Positions 23,514 to 31,106 of a stretch of DNA of 45,632 bases are shown here, one piece after another. Each line of letters opens with the position of its first letter. The stretch's first letter is position 1. The stretch comes from CAYLLT01 sp964591605 (GTDB taxonomy: Bacteria; Planctomycetota; Phycisphaerae; UBA1845; PWPN01): positions 1-45,632 of the forward strand of contig CAZQEN010000009.1 in assembly GCA_964591605.1 (NCBI GenBank). Direction: 5' to 3'. A program made the position numbers and the translations under genes. A model generated the notes under the pieces. That model was not told the origin of the DNA and did not search any database. It saw only the letters and a program-made list of their open reading frames with translations.

Positions 23514-25385
23514 ATGCGTTCGAGGTCGCACCGGGAAAACGCGGATGTGTTCGACGAGTCGCTGCTCGCGCTGGCGCGGCTGCCGGCGGGTCTGGATCTC
23601 TCGCGGCGGCGCCTGCACTTTTTCTGGCAGGAACCGCATCCGCGCGCCCTGGCGCGGCTTCGCGCGGCCGATCCGCAGGTCCCGATCCTGATCGGGCGCT
23701 ACGTGGCCGAGACGCCGGTGCGCGGTGCGGGCCTGGAGTATTTCTGTCCGGCTGACTTCTTTTCCCTCCGGGCACTGGTGGATATCGAGCTGGCCGGCGT
23801 GGCCGCACGTGAGCACTGGCGCGGCGACCCGCCTCCCCATTACCTGAATATGTCGCTGGTGGACGGCGATCTGCCCCGTCTGCGCTTCTGGAACGAAGGG
23901 CTGCCGGCCGTCGCGACGCTGGCGTTTCTGGCCCGGGCTTGCCCCGGCCTTACCGTGACCACCGATTGGCTGGGGGCCCGTCTGGCGCGGGCGGCCGGTC
24001 TGCAGGTCCAGCGGTGGCGGATAGCCGACATCTACGACCGTAACTGGCCTCCGCGCCGCTGGTTACGCGAGCGACGATCCACCAGATCGACTGCCGGAGA
24101 GACGGCTCATCGTCACGAGTCTGCTGGTCTGAAGGAGCAGGTAGATATCGTCTTCGCGCTGGGAGGCTGGGTCGAGGAGCGGATGCTGGACACCTTCCCC
24201 ATCCGCGCGCTCGCGGCGTCTGGTCAGCGGTGCCGGCTCTGGGTTCATCGACACACGGCTCCGCTGTACGCGCTGATTGCCGAGACCGGCGCCACGTACG
24301 AGGATTGGCGCCTCCCGGCCGACGCGGCGGGAGTAGAGTCGCTGCAGCGGGCGGTGCGCAACTGGTGTCGCCACGCGGTTCGTGACGGGCGCTTTGCCCC
24401 GCTGCGAGGCCGTCTCGCCGAGGCGTTTATCGAAGTGATGGCCTGGCCGCGGTGGGTCCCGAAGCTGGTCGCCATGCATCGCCTGGTCACGCACTGGCTG
24501 CAGCAGTCGCGTCCCAGCCTGCTGATCGCACCGGCGGAGAAAGACTGGGGTCCGTACTGCGCCCTGCACGCGGCCCGGCATCTGGGCATCCCGACCATCG
24601 GCGTCAAACATGCGACGTGGCCGCCCGGCTCGCATCTCGAGCGGTACGACGATTGTCACTATGTGCCCAGCGCGGCCGATCACGTGCTCGCCTACTCGCC
24701 GATGGATGCGGAGGTGAACCGGCAGGTCAATTCGACCGGGCAACCAATCGTGCAATGGCACGGAAACCCGCGCCTGGACAAGTCGATGCTGGAGAACGGC
24801 TCAGCGCCGCGGCCGCTTCAGTTGCTCGTGGGCGCGGCAGGCGCAGGAGCGGGGCGTACGATGTCGCTGCGGCGCGTGGCCGTCGCCCGGAACATCCGTC
24901 TGATCGCAGCGCTGCATCGCGAGCTGGGTGACCGCATCCGGGTGCGTCTGCACTCGTGGGACAGCCTCGAGCAGTATCCGGAGGACCTGCGCCGACTGAT
25001 CCTGCCGGCGGATGAATCGCTCCAGGACCAGCTCGCCAGGCACGCCGGTCTCGTGGCGACGTACAGCACAATCGCTTTCGACGGGGCGGCGGCCGGGCTG
25101 CCCGTGTTCTTCTGGGATTACGGCGAGCTCGACATGGATCGCAGCGAGATTGCCGTTCGCGGCGGGGGAGTGGTTGCCCAGGACCTCGAAACCCTGTGTC
25201 GGGCAGCGCGCCGCTTTCTCGAAGATCCGCTGTATCACGCTGAGCTGCAGAAGAAGGCCGCAGCTCTGCAGCGCCAGTTGTCCCATCCAGCCGCTGAGCG
25301 GATGGTCTGGATTGAATCCGTTCGCCGGAACCACGTACCCGCCGGATTGCCGGCCGTCGTATCAGAGCTCGTGGATTCGGATTGA
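23514..25385 (+). CDS. GT-B-like protein of unknown specificity
   Basis: Predicted cytoplasmic protein of 623 aa without a signal peptide or membrane segment. The C-terminal half looks like the nucleotide-sugar-binding half of a GT-B fold: a region around residues 410-430 (PIVQWHGNPRLDKSML), then LVATYSTIAFDGAAAGLPVF, the usual S/T-x-x-x-E/D-A-x-x-x-G-x-P-V pattern of CDP-glycerol- or capsule-type transferases. The middle contains a possible acceptor-side segment (HLGIPTIGVKHATWPPGSHL), where a surface polymer transferase would bring in a second substrate. The first 100 residues are unrelated to anything I recognise. The start has only a weak AGGG upstream. A role in surface polysaccharide or teichoic-acid-like polymer assembly is inferred, with low certainty. 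Confidence 0.65.
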   Translation: MRSRSHRENADVFDESLLALARLPAGLDLSRRRLHFFWQEPHPRALARLRAADPQVPILIGRYVAETPVRGAGLEYFCPADFFSLRALVDIELAGVAAREHWRGDPPPHYLNMSLVDGDLPRLRFWNEGLPAVATLAFLARACPGLTVTTDWLGARLARAAGLQVQRWRIADIYDRNWPPRRWLRERRSTRSTAGETAHRHESAGLKEQVDIVFALGGWVEERMLDTFPIRALAASGQRCRLWVHRHTAPLYALIAETGATYEDWRLPADAAGVESLQRAVRNWCRHAVRDGRFAPLRGRLAEAFIEVMAWPRWVPKLVAMHRLVTHWLQQSRPSLLIAPAEKDWGPYCALHAARHLGIPTIGVKHATWPPGSHLERYDDCHYVPSAADHVLAYSPMDAEVNRQVNSTGQPIVQWHGNPRLDKSMLENGSAPRPLQLLVGAAGAGAGRTMSLRRVAVARNIRLIAALHRELGDRIRVRLHSWDSLEQYPEDLRRLILPADESLQDQLARHAGLVATYSTIAFDGAAAGLPVFFWDYGELDMDRSEIAVRGGGVVAQDLETLCRAARRFLEDPLYHAELQKKAAALQRQLSHPAAERMVWIESVRRNHVPAGLPAVVSELVDSD

Positions 25386-25390
25386 AGACC

Positions 25391-26530
25391 TCACCGGCCG
25401 ATCAGCCGAAGCGATTCGCTCAGCACGTCAAATGCCGCCCGCGGATGACCCAACTGCCGGGCGTTGTCCTTCAGGCGGGTCAGACGCTCGGCATCGCGAA
25501 GCAGCGTGGTGATCTTGTACGCGAGGATGCTGACGTTGTTCACCTTGATCGCCGCGCCGTTTTCGAGGAGGAAGTCGCTGTTGCGGCTCTCCTGGCCGGG
25601 AATGGGGTTGACGATGACCAGGACGGCTCCGCGGGCGAGGACTTCAGAGGTGGTGAGGCCGCCGGGTTTAGAAACGACCAGGTCGGCTGCGGTGAGCAGT
25701 TCGTCCATCTGGTCGGTGAAGCCCAGAATGTGGGAGCGGTGACGCCCGGGCGTTTCGATCTCACGTAACTGCGCAGCGGCCTGCTCGTTTCGACCGGTGA
25801 CGACCACGATCTCCAGTGGAACGTCCACGTTGAGGAGGGCCTGGTAGATCTGGGCGATCGGACCGACGCCGAATCCCCCTGCGAGTTGGAGGACCACCGG
25901 ACGATCGCCTTTCAAACCCTGGCGTTTGAGGCATTCGGCCCGGTCCCTGGGCTCGGCGAACACCGGGTGAATCGGGATGCCCGTGACGCGCGTCCGGTCG
26001 GCCGAGACGCCCCAGGAATGCAGGTTGATCGCTCCCTCGGGCGTGGCCGTCGTGTACAGCTCGCAGGGGTCGTTGATCCAGAGGCGGTGCGTGTCGAAAT
26101 CCGTGGTGACCGTCACCTGCGGGACTTCGAGCTTCTCGTCTTTTCGCAGCGACGCGATGATGCTTGCCGGGAGAAAGTGCGTGTTGATCACCAGATCGCA
26201 GGGTTCTTCTCGGAGCAGCCGGGTGAACCTGGTCAGATTCAGCTTGCCGATGGCCAGTCGGAAGCGATCGGCCCGGTTTCGGCCGGACTTGCTCGGCCGA
26301 TCGAGCAGATCATAGAAGTAGCCGAGCACGTGGGGAGCTTTGTTGACCACATCGAGATAGATCTCGCCGTACATCTTGCGAAAAGCGGCGTTGGTGAGCT
26401 CGAGTACGTCGAGGTTGGTGATGCTGGCGTCGGGGAGCATCTTTCGCGCGGCGAGCTCGACGGCCTGGGCGGCCCGCAGGTGCCCGGCGCCGACCGATGC
26501 GGACAGGATCAGGATGCGGGGTGAAGACAT
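25391..26530 (-). CDS. MGDG synthase/MurG-like glycosyltransferase
   Basis: GT28-type glycosyltransferase of 379 aa. The ATG at 26530 (MSSPRILILS) is preferred to an upstream TTG; AAGG precedes it. Residues 4-170 match the MGDG_synth N-terminal domain (ILILSASVGAGHLRAAQAVE, where the glycine-rich SxxGxGH loop binds the lipid side). Residues about 190-370 match the GT28 C-terminal domain with its UDP-sugar pocket (QLAGGFGVGP; DLVVSKPGGLTTSEVLARGA; NPIPGQESRNSDFLLENGAA). Relatives transfer glucose or galactose from UDP-sugars to diacylglycerol in the cytoplasmic membrane, so a glycolipid synthase is the best guess. Its 3' end faces the gene ending at 25385, with only 5 bp between them. Confidence 0.88.
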   Translation of the reverse strand: MSSPRILILSASVGAGHLRAAQAVELAARKMLPDASITNLDVLELTNAAFRKMYGEIYLDVVNKAPHVLGYFYDLLDRPSKSGRNRADRFRLAIGKLNLTRFTRLLREEPCDLVINTHFLPASIIASLRKDEKLEVPQVTVTTDFDTHRLWINDPCELYTTATPEGAINLHSWGVSADRTRVTGIPIHPVFAEPRDRAECLKRQGLKGDRPVVLQLAGGFGVGPIAQIYQALLNVDVPLEIVVVTGRNEQAAAQLREIETPGRHRSHILGFTDQMDELLTAADLVVSKPGGLTTSEVLARGAVLVIVNPIPGQESRNSDFLLENGAAIKVNNVSILAYKITTLLRDAERLTRLKDNARQLGHPRAAFDVLSESLRLIGR

Positions 26531-26560
26531 GCTGCGCCTTCCCAAAGGACCCGGGTGAGT

Positions 26561-26720
26561 TTATCACCACGCAGTCACGGAGGACACTGAGAAGACAGGA
26601 GATTCTATCAGAAGTTAAGAACGGTCGGGAAGTTCACTCCAGGACAGAGTGGATTCCCGTGCTCATTGTCCCCAAGTCCTCTTCTCCGTGTCCTGTGTGT
26701 CTCCGTGGCGCAATCCTACG
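26561..26720. repeat. Inverted pair of CACGGAGGACAC-type repeats
   Basis: The left unit (about 26563-26602) contains CCACGCAGTCACGGAGGACAC and continues TGAGAAGACAGGAG; the right unit (about 26680-26715), read on the minus strand, contains CCACGGAGACACACAGGACA and continues CGGAGAAGAGGA. They face each other across about 80 bp between two minus-strand genes. The pair resembles a BIME, two REP units in opposite orientation. Similar tracts are familiar from many bacterial intergenic regions; that is recollection, not a search. Confidence 0.65.
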
Positions 26721-27930
26721 CGTTTCCGGCGCCGGGGGCGGGGCCGCGGAGGGCCTGGCGGACGACCTCGAGCCAGTGGCGGCACTGTTCTCGCCGGCGG
26801 TCGTCGCTCAGACGGTCCAGCAACTGGCTCAGGTGCTCTTCGGCGACCTCGAACTGCTGGAGATCCCGGGCGTAGATGATGCCGAGCAGCAGCTTGACCT
26901 GATCGGCCTCCGGCGAGCCGGGATAGGCGGTCAGGTACTTTTCGTAGGCGGCCGCCGCCTGCGGCAGACGCTGCATGGTGTAAAGCTGGTTGGCCACTTC
27001 GAGCTGCTGGCCGCGGGCGAGCACCTGGCGGGGATCCATTTCCATGAGCCGCTCGTAGAGGCCGGCCGCCGCCGCCCGGTCGTTATTGGCGAGGGCTTCG
27101 GCCACCCGCATGCGCAGGTCGGTGAGCGGATCGGAGACGCCCGCTCCCCCCGGCAGATCGTCGGCCGCGACAGGGCGGGCAACCCGCCCGAACTGCGCGC
27201 GGGCCCGCGCCTCCGGGTCCGCCATCATCGTCTGGAGCGTTCGCCGCTGAAACCATCGCCGCCACAACGCCACGATGTCGAACTGGTCGCGCGGCAGGAA
27301 TCGCAGCGCCAGCAGGGCGGCCGAAACGAAGAACCCGAACGCATATCCGTAGAGGTGCGCGTCAAACGCGACGTTGCTCTCGCCGACGAACCGGGCGGCC
27401 AGCACGTTGTCCCAGAGGATCATCTTGAAGACGATCATGAACATGCTGGGCAGCTCGAACGTGCCGACCAGGTAGAAGAAGTAGACGATCGTGATGTAGC
27501 TGCGCGGGAACAGGGCCAGGTAGGCCGTCGTGATCGAGGCCACCGCACCCGATGCGCCGAGAATCGGATTGTCGTGGCTCCAGACATAGCCGGTTGCCGC
27601 GAACACGCCGCCCGCCAGGTAGAACATCAGATACGGCCCGTTGCCGAGCTTGCTGTTGACCGGGTTGCCGAAGACCCACAGGAACAGCATGTTGCCGATG
27701 AGGTGGGCGAAATTCGCGTGAAGGAACTGGTACGTGATGAACTGGTAGAGCTGCGGCTGGCTCCCGTCGAGGACGCCCAGCATTTCGATCCGCGACACGG
27801 CGGATCCGCCGCCGGGGGCATGCTGCGACGCGTAGACGATCAGGTGGATCGCGATGTTGATCGCGATGAGGCCGTAATTCGCGAGCGGCGTGCGCCGGAC
27901 CGGCGTATCGGTATAGATCGGAAAGATCAT
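26716..27930 (-). CDS. Rhomboid intramembrane serine protease with C-terminal TPR region
   Basis: Inner-membrane protease of 404 aa. Residues 15-235 form the rhomboid core: FLHANFAHLIGNMLFLW (residues 69-85, with the conserved HxNxxHxxxN helix), GASGAV with catalytic Ser127, and FDAHLYGYAFGF with catalytic His192. Residues about 265-404 are soluble, helical and TPR-like (RVAEALANNDRAAAAGLYER; AAAAYEKYLTAYPGSPEADQ), on the cytoplasmic or periplasmic side depending on topology. The start overlaps the stop of the DUF1844 gene as ATGA, so the two are probably cotranslated. Substrates are unknown; the TPR part may recruit them. The same rhomboid-TPR architecture occurs in other planctomycetes as far as I recall. 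Confidence 0.9.
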   Translation of the reverse strand: MIFPIYTDTPVRRTPLANYGLIAINIAIHLIVYASQHAPGGGSAVSRIEMLGVLDGSQPQLYQFITYQFLHANFAHLIGNMLFLWVFGNPVNSKLGNGPYLMFYLAGGVFAATGYVWSHDNPILGASGAVASITTAYLALFPRSYITIVYFFYLVGTFELPSMFMIVFKMILWDNVLAARFVGESNVAFDAHLYGYAFGFFVSAALLALRFLPRDQFDIVALWRRWFQRRTLQTMMADPEARARAQFGRVARPVAADDLPGGAGVSDPLTDLRMRVAEALANNDRAAAAGLYERLMEMDPRQVLARGQQLEVANQLYTMQRLPQAAAAYEKYLTAYPGSPEADQVKLLLGIIYARDLQQFEVAEEHLSQLLDRLSDDRRREQCRHWLEVVRQALRGPAPGAGNA

Positions 27931-28352
27931 GCCTGAGCGGGCTTGTTTCCAGAGACCGCCTGACCGGCCGCCGCTGCCGCGGACTGGGCGATCTCCACGA
28001 ACGCCAGCCGGAGCTGATGCAGCGTTGCGTCCATGACCTGCGATTCTTTCGGGTCGATATTGCCGCGCGTCTTGTCCGCCAGAAGCTGGAGCAGATCGAT
28101 GTAATGGCGGGCGAGCATCAGGTTGGGAGGAATGACGCGGCCGCTGCCCGGATCCTGGTAACCCTGCAGACCGATCGAGGCCTGCATCACCACCATTTCG
28201 ACCAGTTCGAGGATGGAGGGTGGCGGAAAGTCGCCCGGGTCGGCACCCGGACCGGAGCCGCGGGTCTCGCGATCGAGCTCTTCCTTCTCCTTGCGGGCCT
28301 CCGCCTTCCAGTCAGAATCCACAATGATCTTCGGCGCTTCCTCGTCAGCCAT
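27927..28352 (-). CDS. DUF1844 domain protein
   Basis: Small cytoplasmic protein of 141 aa. The N-terminal 40 residues are charged (DSDWKAEARKEKEELDRETR) and the rest is the DUF1844 helical domain (LELVEMVVMQASIGLQGYQD; ARHYIDLLQLLADKTRGNID; HQLRLAFVEIAQS). The domain is widespread, often encoded beside translation or membrane genes, and its function is not established to my knowledge. Here it is translationally coupled to the rhomboid-TPR gene, which suggests a partner role for the protease. The A-rich C-terminal tail is not conserved. Confidence 0.88.
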   Translation of the reverse strand: MADEEAPKIIVDSDWKAEARKEKEELDRETRGSGPGADPGDFPPPSILELVEMVVMQASIGLQGYQDPGSGRVIPPNLMLARHYIDLLQLLADKTRGNIDPKESQVMDATLHQLRLAFVEIAQSAAAAAGQAVSGNKPAQA

Positions 28353-28543
28353 GTGCCTGCTCCATTGGCGTGGGGCGGAAGTCTCCTGAGCCTGGACGGC
28401 CGATTCTCCGCACCCCGCGCAGTGTTTCGATGCTCACAATCGCGGCCGGCCACGGCTTCGCAACCGAGGGCGCTGCGACCAGTCGATGCGTCCACGAGCC
28501 GTTCCGCAATCATAGCATCTCAGCCGCCGGACCGGTAGGCAGG

Positions 28544-30088
28544 TCAGGAAACTCTCGAGCAGGCCGTCTGGAGGCGATCCGCCAGCATCTCCAGTCGCGA
28601 GCGGGGCTGGAGGGCATAGAAAAACTCGCGTGACGCCGCCGTCGCGTTGCTGGCGATCTGGCCGCGAAGCTCGTCGGTCCTGCGGGCGAAGCGGTCCGGC
28701 AGGTCGGCCTCGGAGGCGACCAACCGGTGATTGACTTCGCGCAGGGCCAGGAAGACGCGGCGTCGGTCGAGCCGGTCGGCCCTCAGGTCGCGCAGGCGCT
28801 GCGATTCGACAATGAGGCGCTCGCGCTCCTCCAGCAGCGGCGGGGGCGCCGCCCGCAGGTAACGCTGGGGATTGAACTGCAGATCCCGCAACCGGTGAAT
28901 GGCGGCCGCGAGGTCGCCGGGCTGCACCGCCGCGCGCGGCAGAGGAAGCCTGAGCGTGGCCGAGACGCAGGCCATGGCCGGCGGCTCGCAGCGGTAGTAT
29001 GTGCGGAAGATGTCGTTGGTGACGCGGTCGTACTTGGCGCCGCCGATGCCGTGCACGAACAGGTCACAGAGCAGCAACCGAACCCAGAGAGTCAGCGTGA
29101 GCGCCCGTGGGCGGATGACCCAGGGGGCCAGTGAAGCGAGGGCGCGATCCGGGTTGTCCAGCAGGTCAGCGGTGCGGAGCTCGCCGACTGGCTGGCGGTC
29201 AGCGAAGAGGCGAAGCCGATCGCCGGAAAGCTCAACCCACAACCGGCGCCGGCGCTGCAGGGGCTGGTAGATCCACAGCGCCGCCTCGGTGCGGTCATCG
29301 AGGCGGCCCAGATCGGGCAGCGGGCGATCCGGGCTGCGGACCCGTTCCCGCCGGCGGTAGGCCTGCAGCGCGCGGTTATACGCCCCTGCGAAAGCCGGCG
29401 CGTTGAGCAGGAGATCGGCGACAAACGGACCGCCGAAGCATCGGCTGACCCGCATCTCATGCAGCGACGCACCCAGCGCTGCGTCCACGCGGACTCTGCC
29501 CATCACATGCTGATCGACGAAGTCGCCGGGCGCAGATGCCTGCTCGAAGCCGTTCAGATACTCCGCCAGCATCCCGCCCGGCAGGAGCGTTTCGACCGTT
29601 CGTGCCGCGTCGCCGATGCGCCGCAGGTCAGGCCCGTCCAGGCGGGGTCGGCCCTCGTAGGCCGAGCCGGCCGGTCCGATGGAGAAGGCGGTTCGCTGTG
29701 TATGAAGCAGGCCGTTGATCGACACCGGAACGGTGAGATCCGCGTCGGCAGGGGCGTCGTTGTCGACGACCCAGTCGATGGTATCGCAGCCCAGCGGTCC
29801 GGACACCTGCCGCACGACCACGTGCTTGGCCCAGACGCCCGGATGCACGAAGGCCGGCTGGTGTCCGCAGGCGACGATCGGCCGGCCGCCACCGTTCGGG
29901 AGGAGGGCCGCGCGGGTCGCCTCACGCACGTCGCGGATCTCTCGGCCAGCCAGCGAGAGCGATGTGTGGTCCTGCAGATGACGGTTGTGATCGAGCAGGG
30001 CGGGCCAGTCGTGAGCCGGCGGTTCGATCAGGCAGTCGCCGTCGTCGGGCGGGGTGGTCAGTCGGGTGTAATCGAGTTCGATGTTCAC
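28544..30088 (-). CDS. Conserved-looking protein of unknown function (possible BshC-like)
   Basis: Predicted soluble protein of 514 aa. The frame is open to an ATG at 30172, but the region between lies over the surE leader, so the GTG at 30088 is preferred; neither has a good ribosome-binding site. Notable segments are GRPIVACGHQPAFVHPGVWA near residue 70, DWVVDNDAPADADLTVPV near 110, FVHGIGGAKYDRVTNDIFR near 340, and a coiled-coil-like region near 410-460 (EERERLIVESQRLRDLRA). The GHQ/GQQ motif early and the long C-terminal coiled coil recall bacillithiol-adding enzyme BshC, but the other BshC motifs are not certain. It is divergent from surE, so the two could share a control region. Confidence 0.7.
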   Translation of the reverse strand: MNIELDYTRLTTPPDDGDCLIEPPAHDWPALLDHNRHLQDHTSLSLAGREIRDVREATRAALLPNGGGRPIVACGHQPAFVHPGVWAKHVVVRQVSGPLGCDTIDWVVDNDAPADADLTVPVSINGLLHTQRTAFSIGPAGSAYEGRPRLDGPDLRRIGDAARTVETLLPGGMLAEYLNGFEQASAPGDFVDQHVMGRVRVDAALGASLHEMRVSRCFGGPFVADLLLNAPAFAGAYNRALQAYRRRERVRSPDRPLPDLGRLDDRTEAALWIYQPLQRRRRLWVELSGDRLRLFADRQPVGELRTADLLDNPDRALASLAPWVIRPRALTLTLWVRLLLCDLFVHGIGGAKYDRVTNDIFRTYYRCEPPAMACVSATLRLPLPRAAVQPGDLAAAIHRLRDLQFNPQRYLRAAPPPLLEERERLIVESQRLRDLRADRLDRRRVFLALREVNHRLVASEADLPDRFARRTDELRGQIASNATAASREFFYALQPRSRLEMLADRLQTACSRVS

Positions 30089-30180
30089 GCTCCAAAGGGA
30101 TAGTGCCCCAGGGGGCCGCCGGTCAAGCGGGCGAGCGGGCCGGATGCCGATCGGCCCCGCATCCGTTAACATTGCCGGCC

Positions 30181-30963
30181 ATGCACATCCTGCTGAGCAA
30201 CGACGATGGCATCCTGGCGCCGGGGCTGGCGGCGATGCGCGAGGCGCTGGCGGGGATCGGCGAGGTGAGCGTGGCGGCGCCCGAATCGCCGCAGTCGGCC
30301 ACCGCTCACGGCATCACGTTTCCCGGCCCGATCGCGGCGCGCCGGATCCACGTGCAGGACGCCTTTTTCGGCTGGAGCATCGACGGACGGCCGGCGGACT
30401 GCGTCAAGCTGGGGGTGACCGAGCTCCTCGAGCGCAAGCCCGATCTGGTGGTGAGCGGCATCAACGACGGTGCCAACGCGAGCCTTAACGTGTTGTATTC
30501 CGGCACGGTGGCCGCCGCGGCCGAGGGGGCCCTGATGGGCTATCCGGCCATCGCCGTTTCCCTCGAGCGCGGCGTCGAACGCGACTTTCGCAAGGCCGCG
30601 CAGCTCACCCTGCCCATCCTCCGCTGCTTCATCGAACGCGGTCTGAAGCCCGGGCAGCTCATTAACATCAACATCCCTGACCTGACGCGCGGTACGCCGA
30701 GGGGCATCCGCGTCGTGCCGCAGGCCACGCGGACGATGGAGACGAAATTCGCCCGCCACTGTGCTCCGGACGGCCGTGATTACTACTGGCTCTACGGCGG
30801 CGAGGTGTGGGAGGGGCATTCGACGGACAGCGATCTGGATGCGCTGGCGGAGGGCTACATCTCCATCACGCCGCTGCATTTCGATCTGACCCACTATGGC
30901 TTATTGAAGGACCTTCAGCAATGGACCTGGCCCGGCGTTCCTGTCAGCGAGGTGTCCGCTTGA
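30181..30963 (+). CDS. surE: 5'-nucleotidase SurE
   Basis: Metal-dependent nucleoside 5'-monophosphate phosphatase of 260 aa. The ATG at 30181 begins MHILLSNDDGILAPGLAAM, the typical SurE N-terminus carrying the metal-binding Asp pair (NDD). The Ser in APESPQSATAH and the Asn in VVSGINDGANASLN supply the other metal ligands. YSGTVAAAAEGALMGYPAIA is also diagnostic. Most SurE proteins have G-x-N-x-G in the SGINxGxN motif, here SGINDGANA, a small change. It lies upstream of, and is codirectional with, the murein-recovery fusion gene. In other bacteria surE is linked to pcm and stationary-phase survival genes, none of which is here. Confidence 0.95.
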   Translation: MHILLSNDDGILAPGLAAMREALAGIGEVSVAAPESPQSATAHGITFPGPIAARRIHVQDAFFGWSIDGRPADCVKLGVTELLERKPDLVVSGINDGANASLNVLYSGTVAAAAEGALMGYPAIAVSLERGVERDFRKAAQLTLPILRCFIERGLKPGQLININIPDLTRGTPRGIRVVPQATRTMETKFARHCAPDGRDYYWLYGGEVWEGHSTDSDLDALAEGYISITPLHFDLTHYGLLKDLQQWTWPGVPVSEVSA

Positions 30964-31106
30964 AGACGCAGCATGCATCATTCTTCACCTTTAACCTGTC
31001 TCTGAAGCATTCCGTCCATGGGTGCGGCGTCGGCATCTGGTCCGCGCCCGGCCGCCACGGGGGGCGGCCGCTGCAGGCTTCCACAAATGCGTGCGTCGGA
31101 CGGCGG

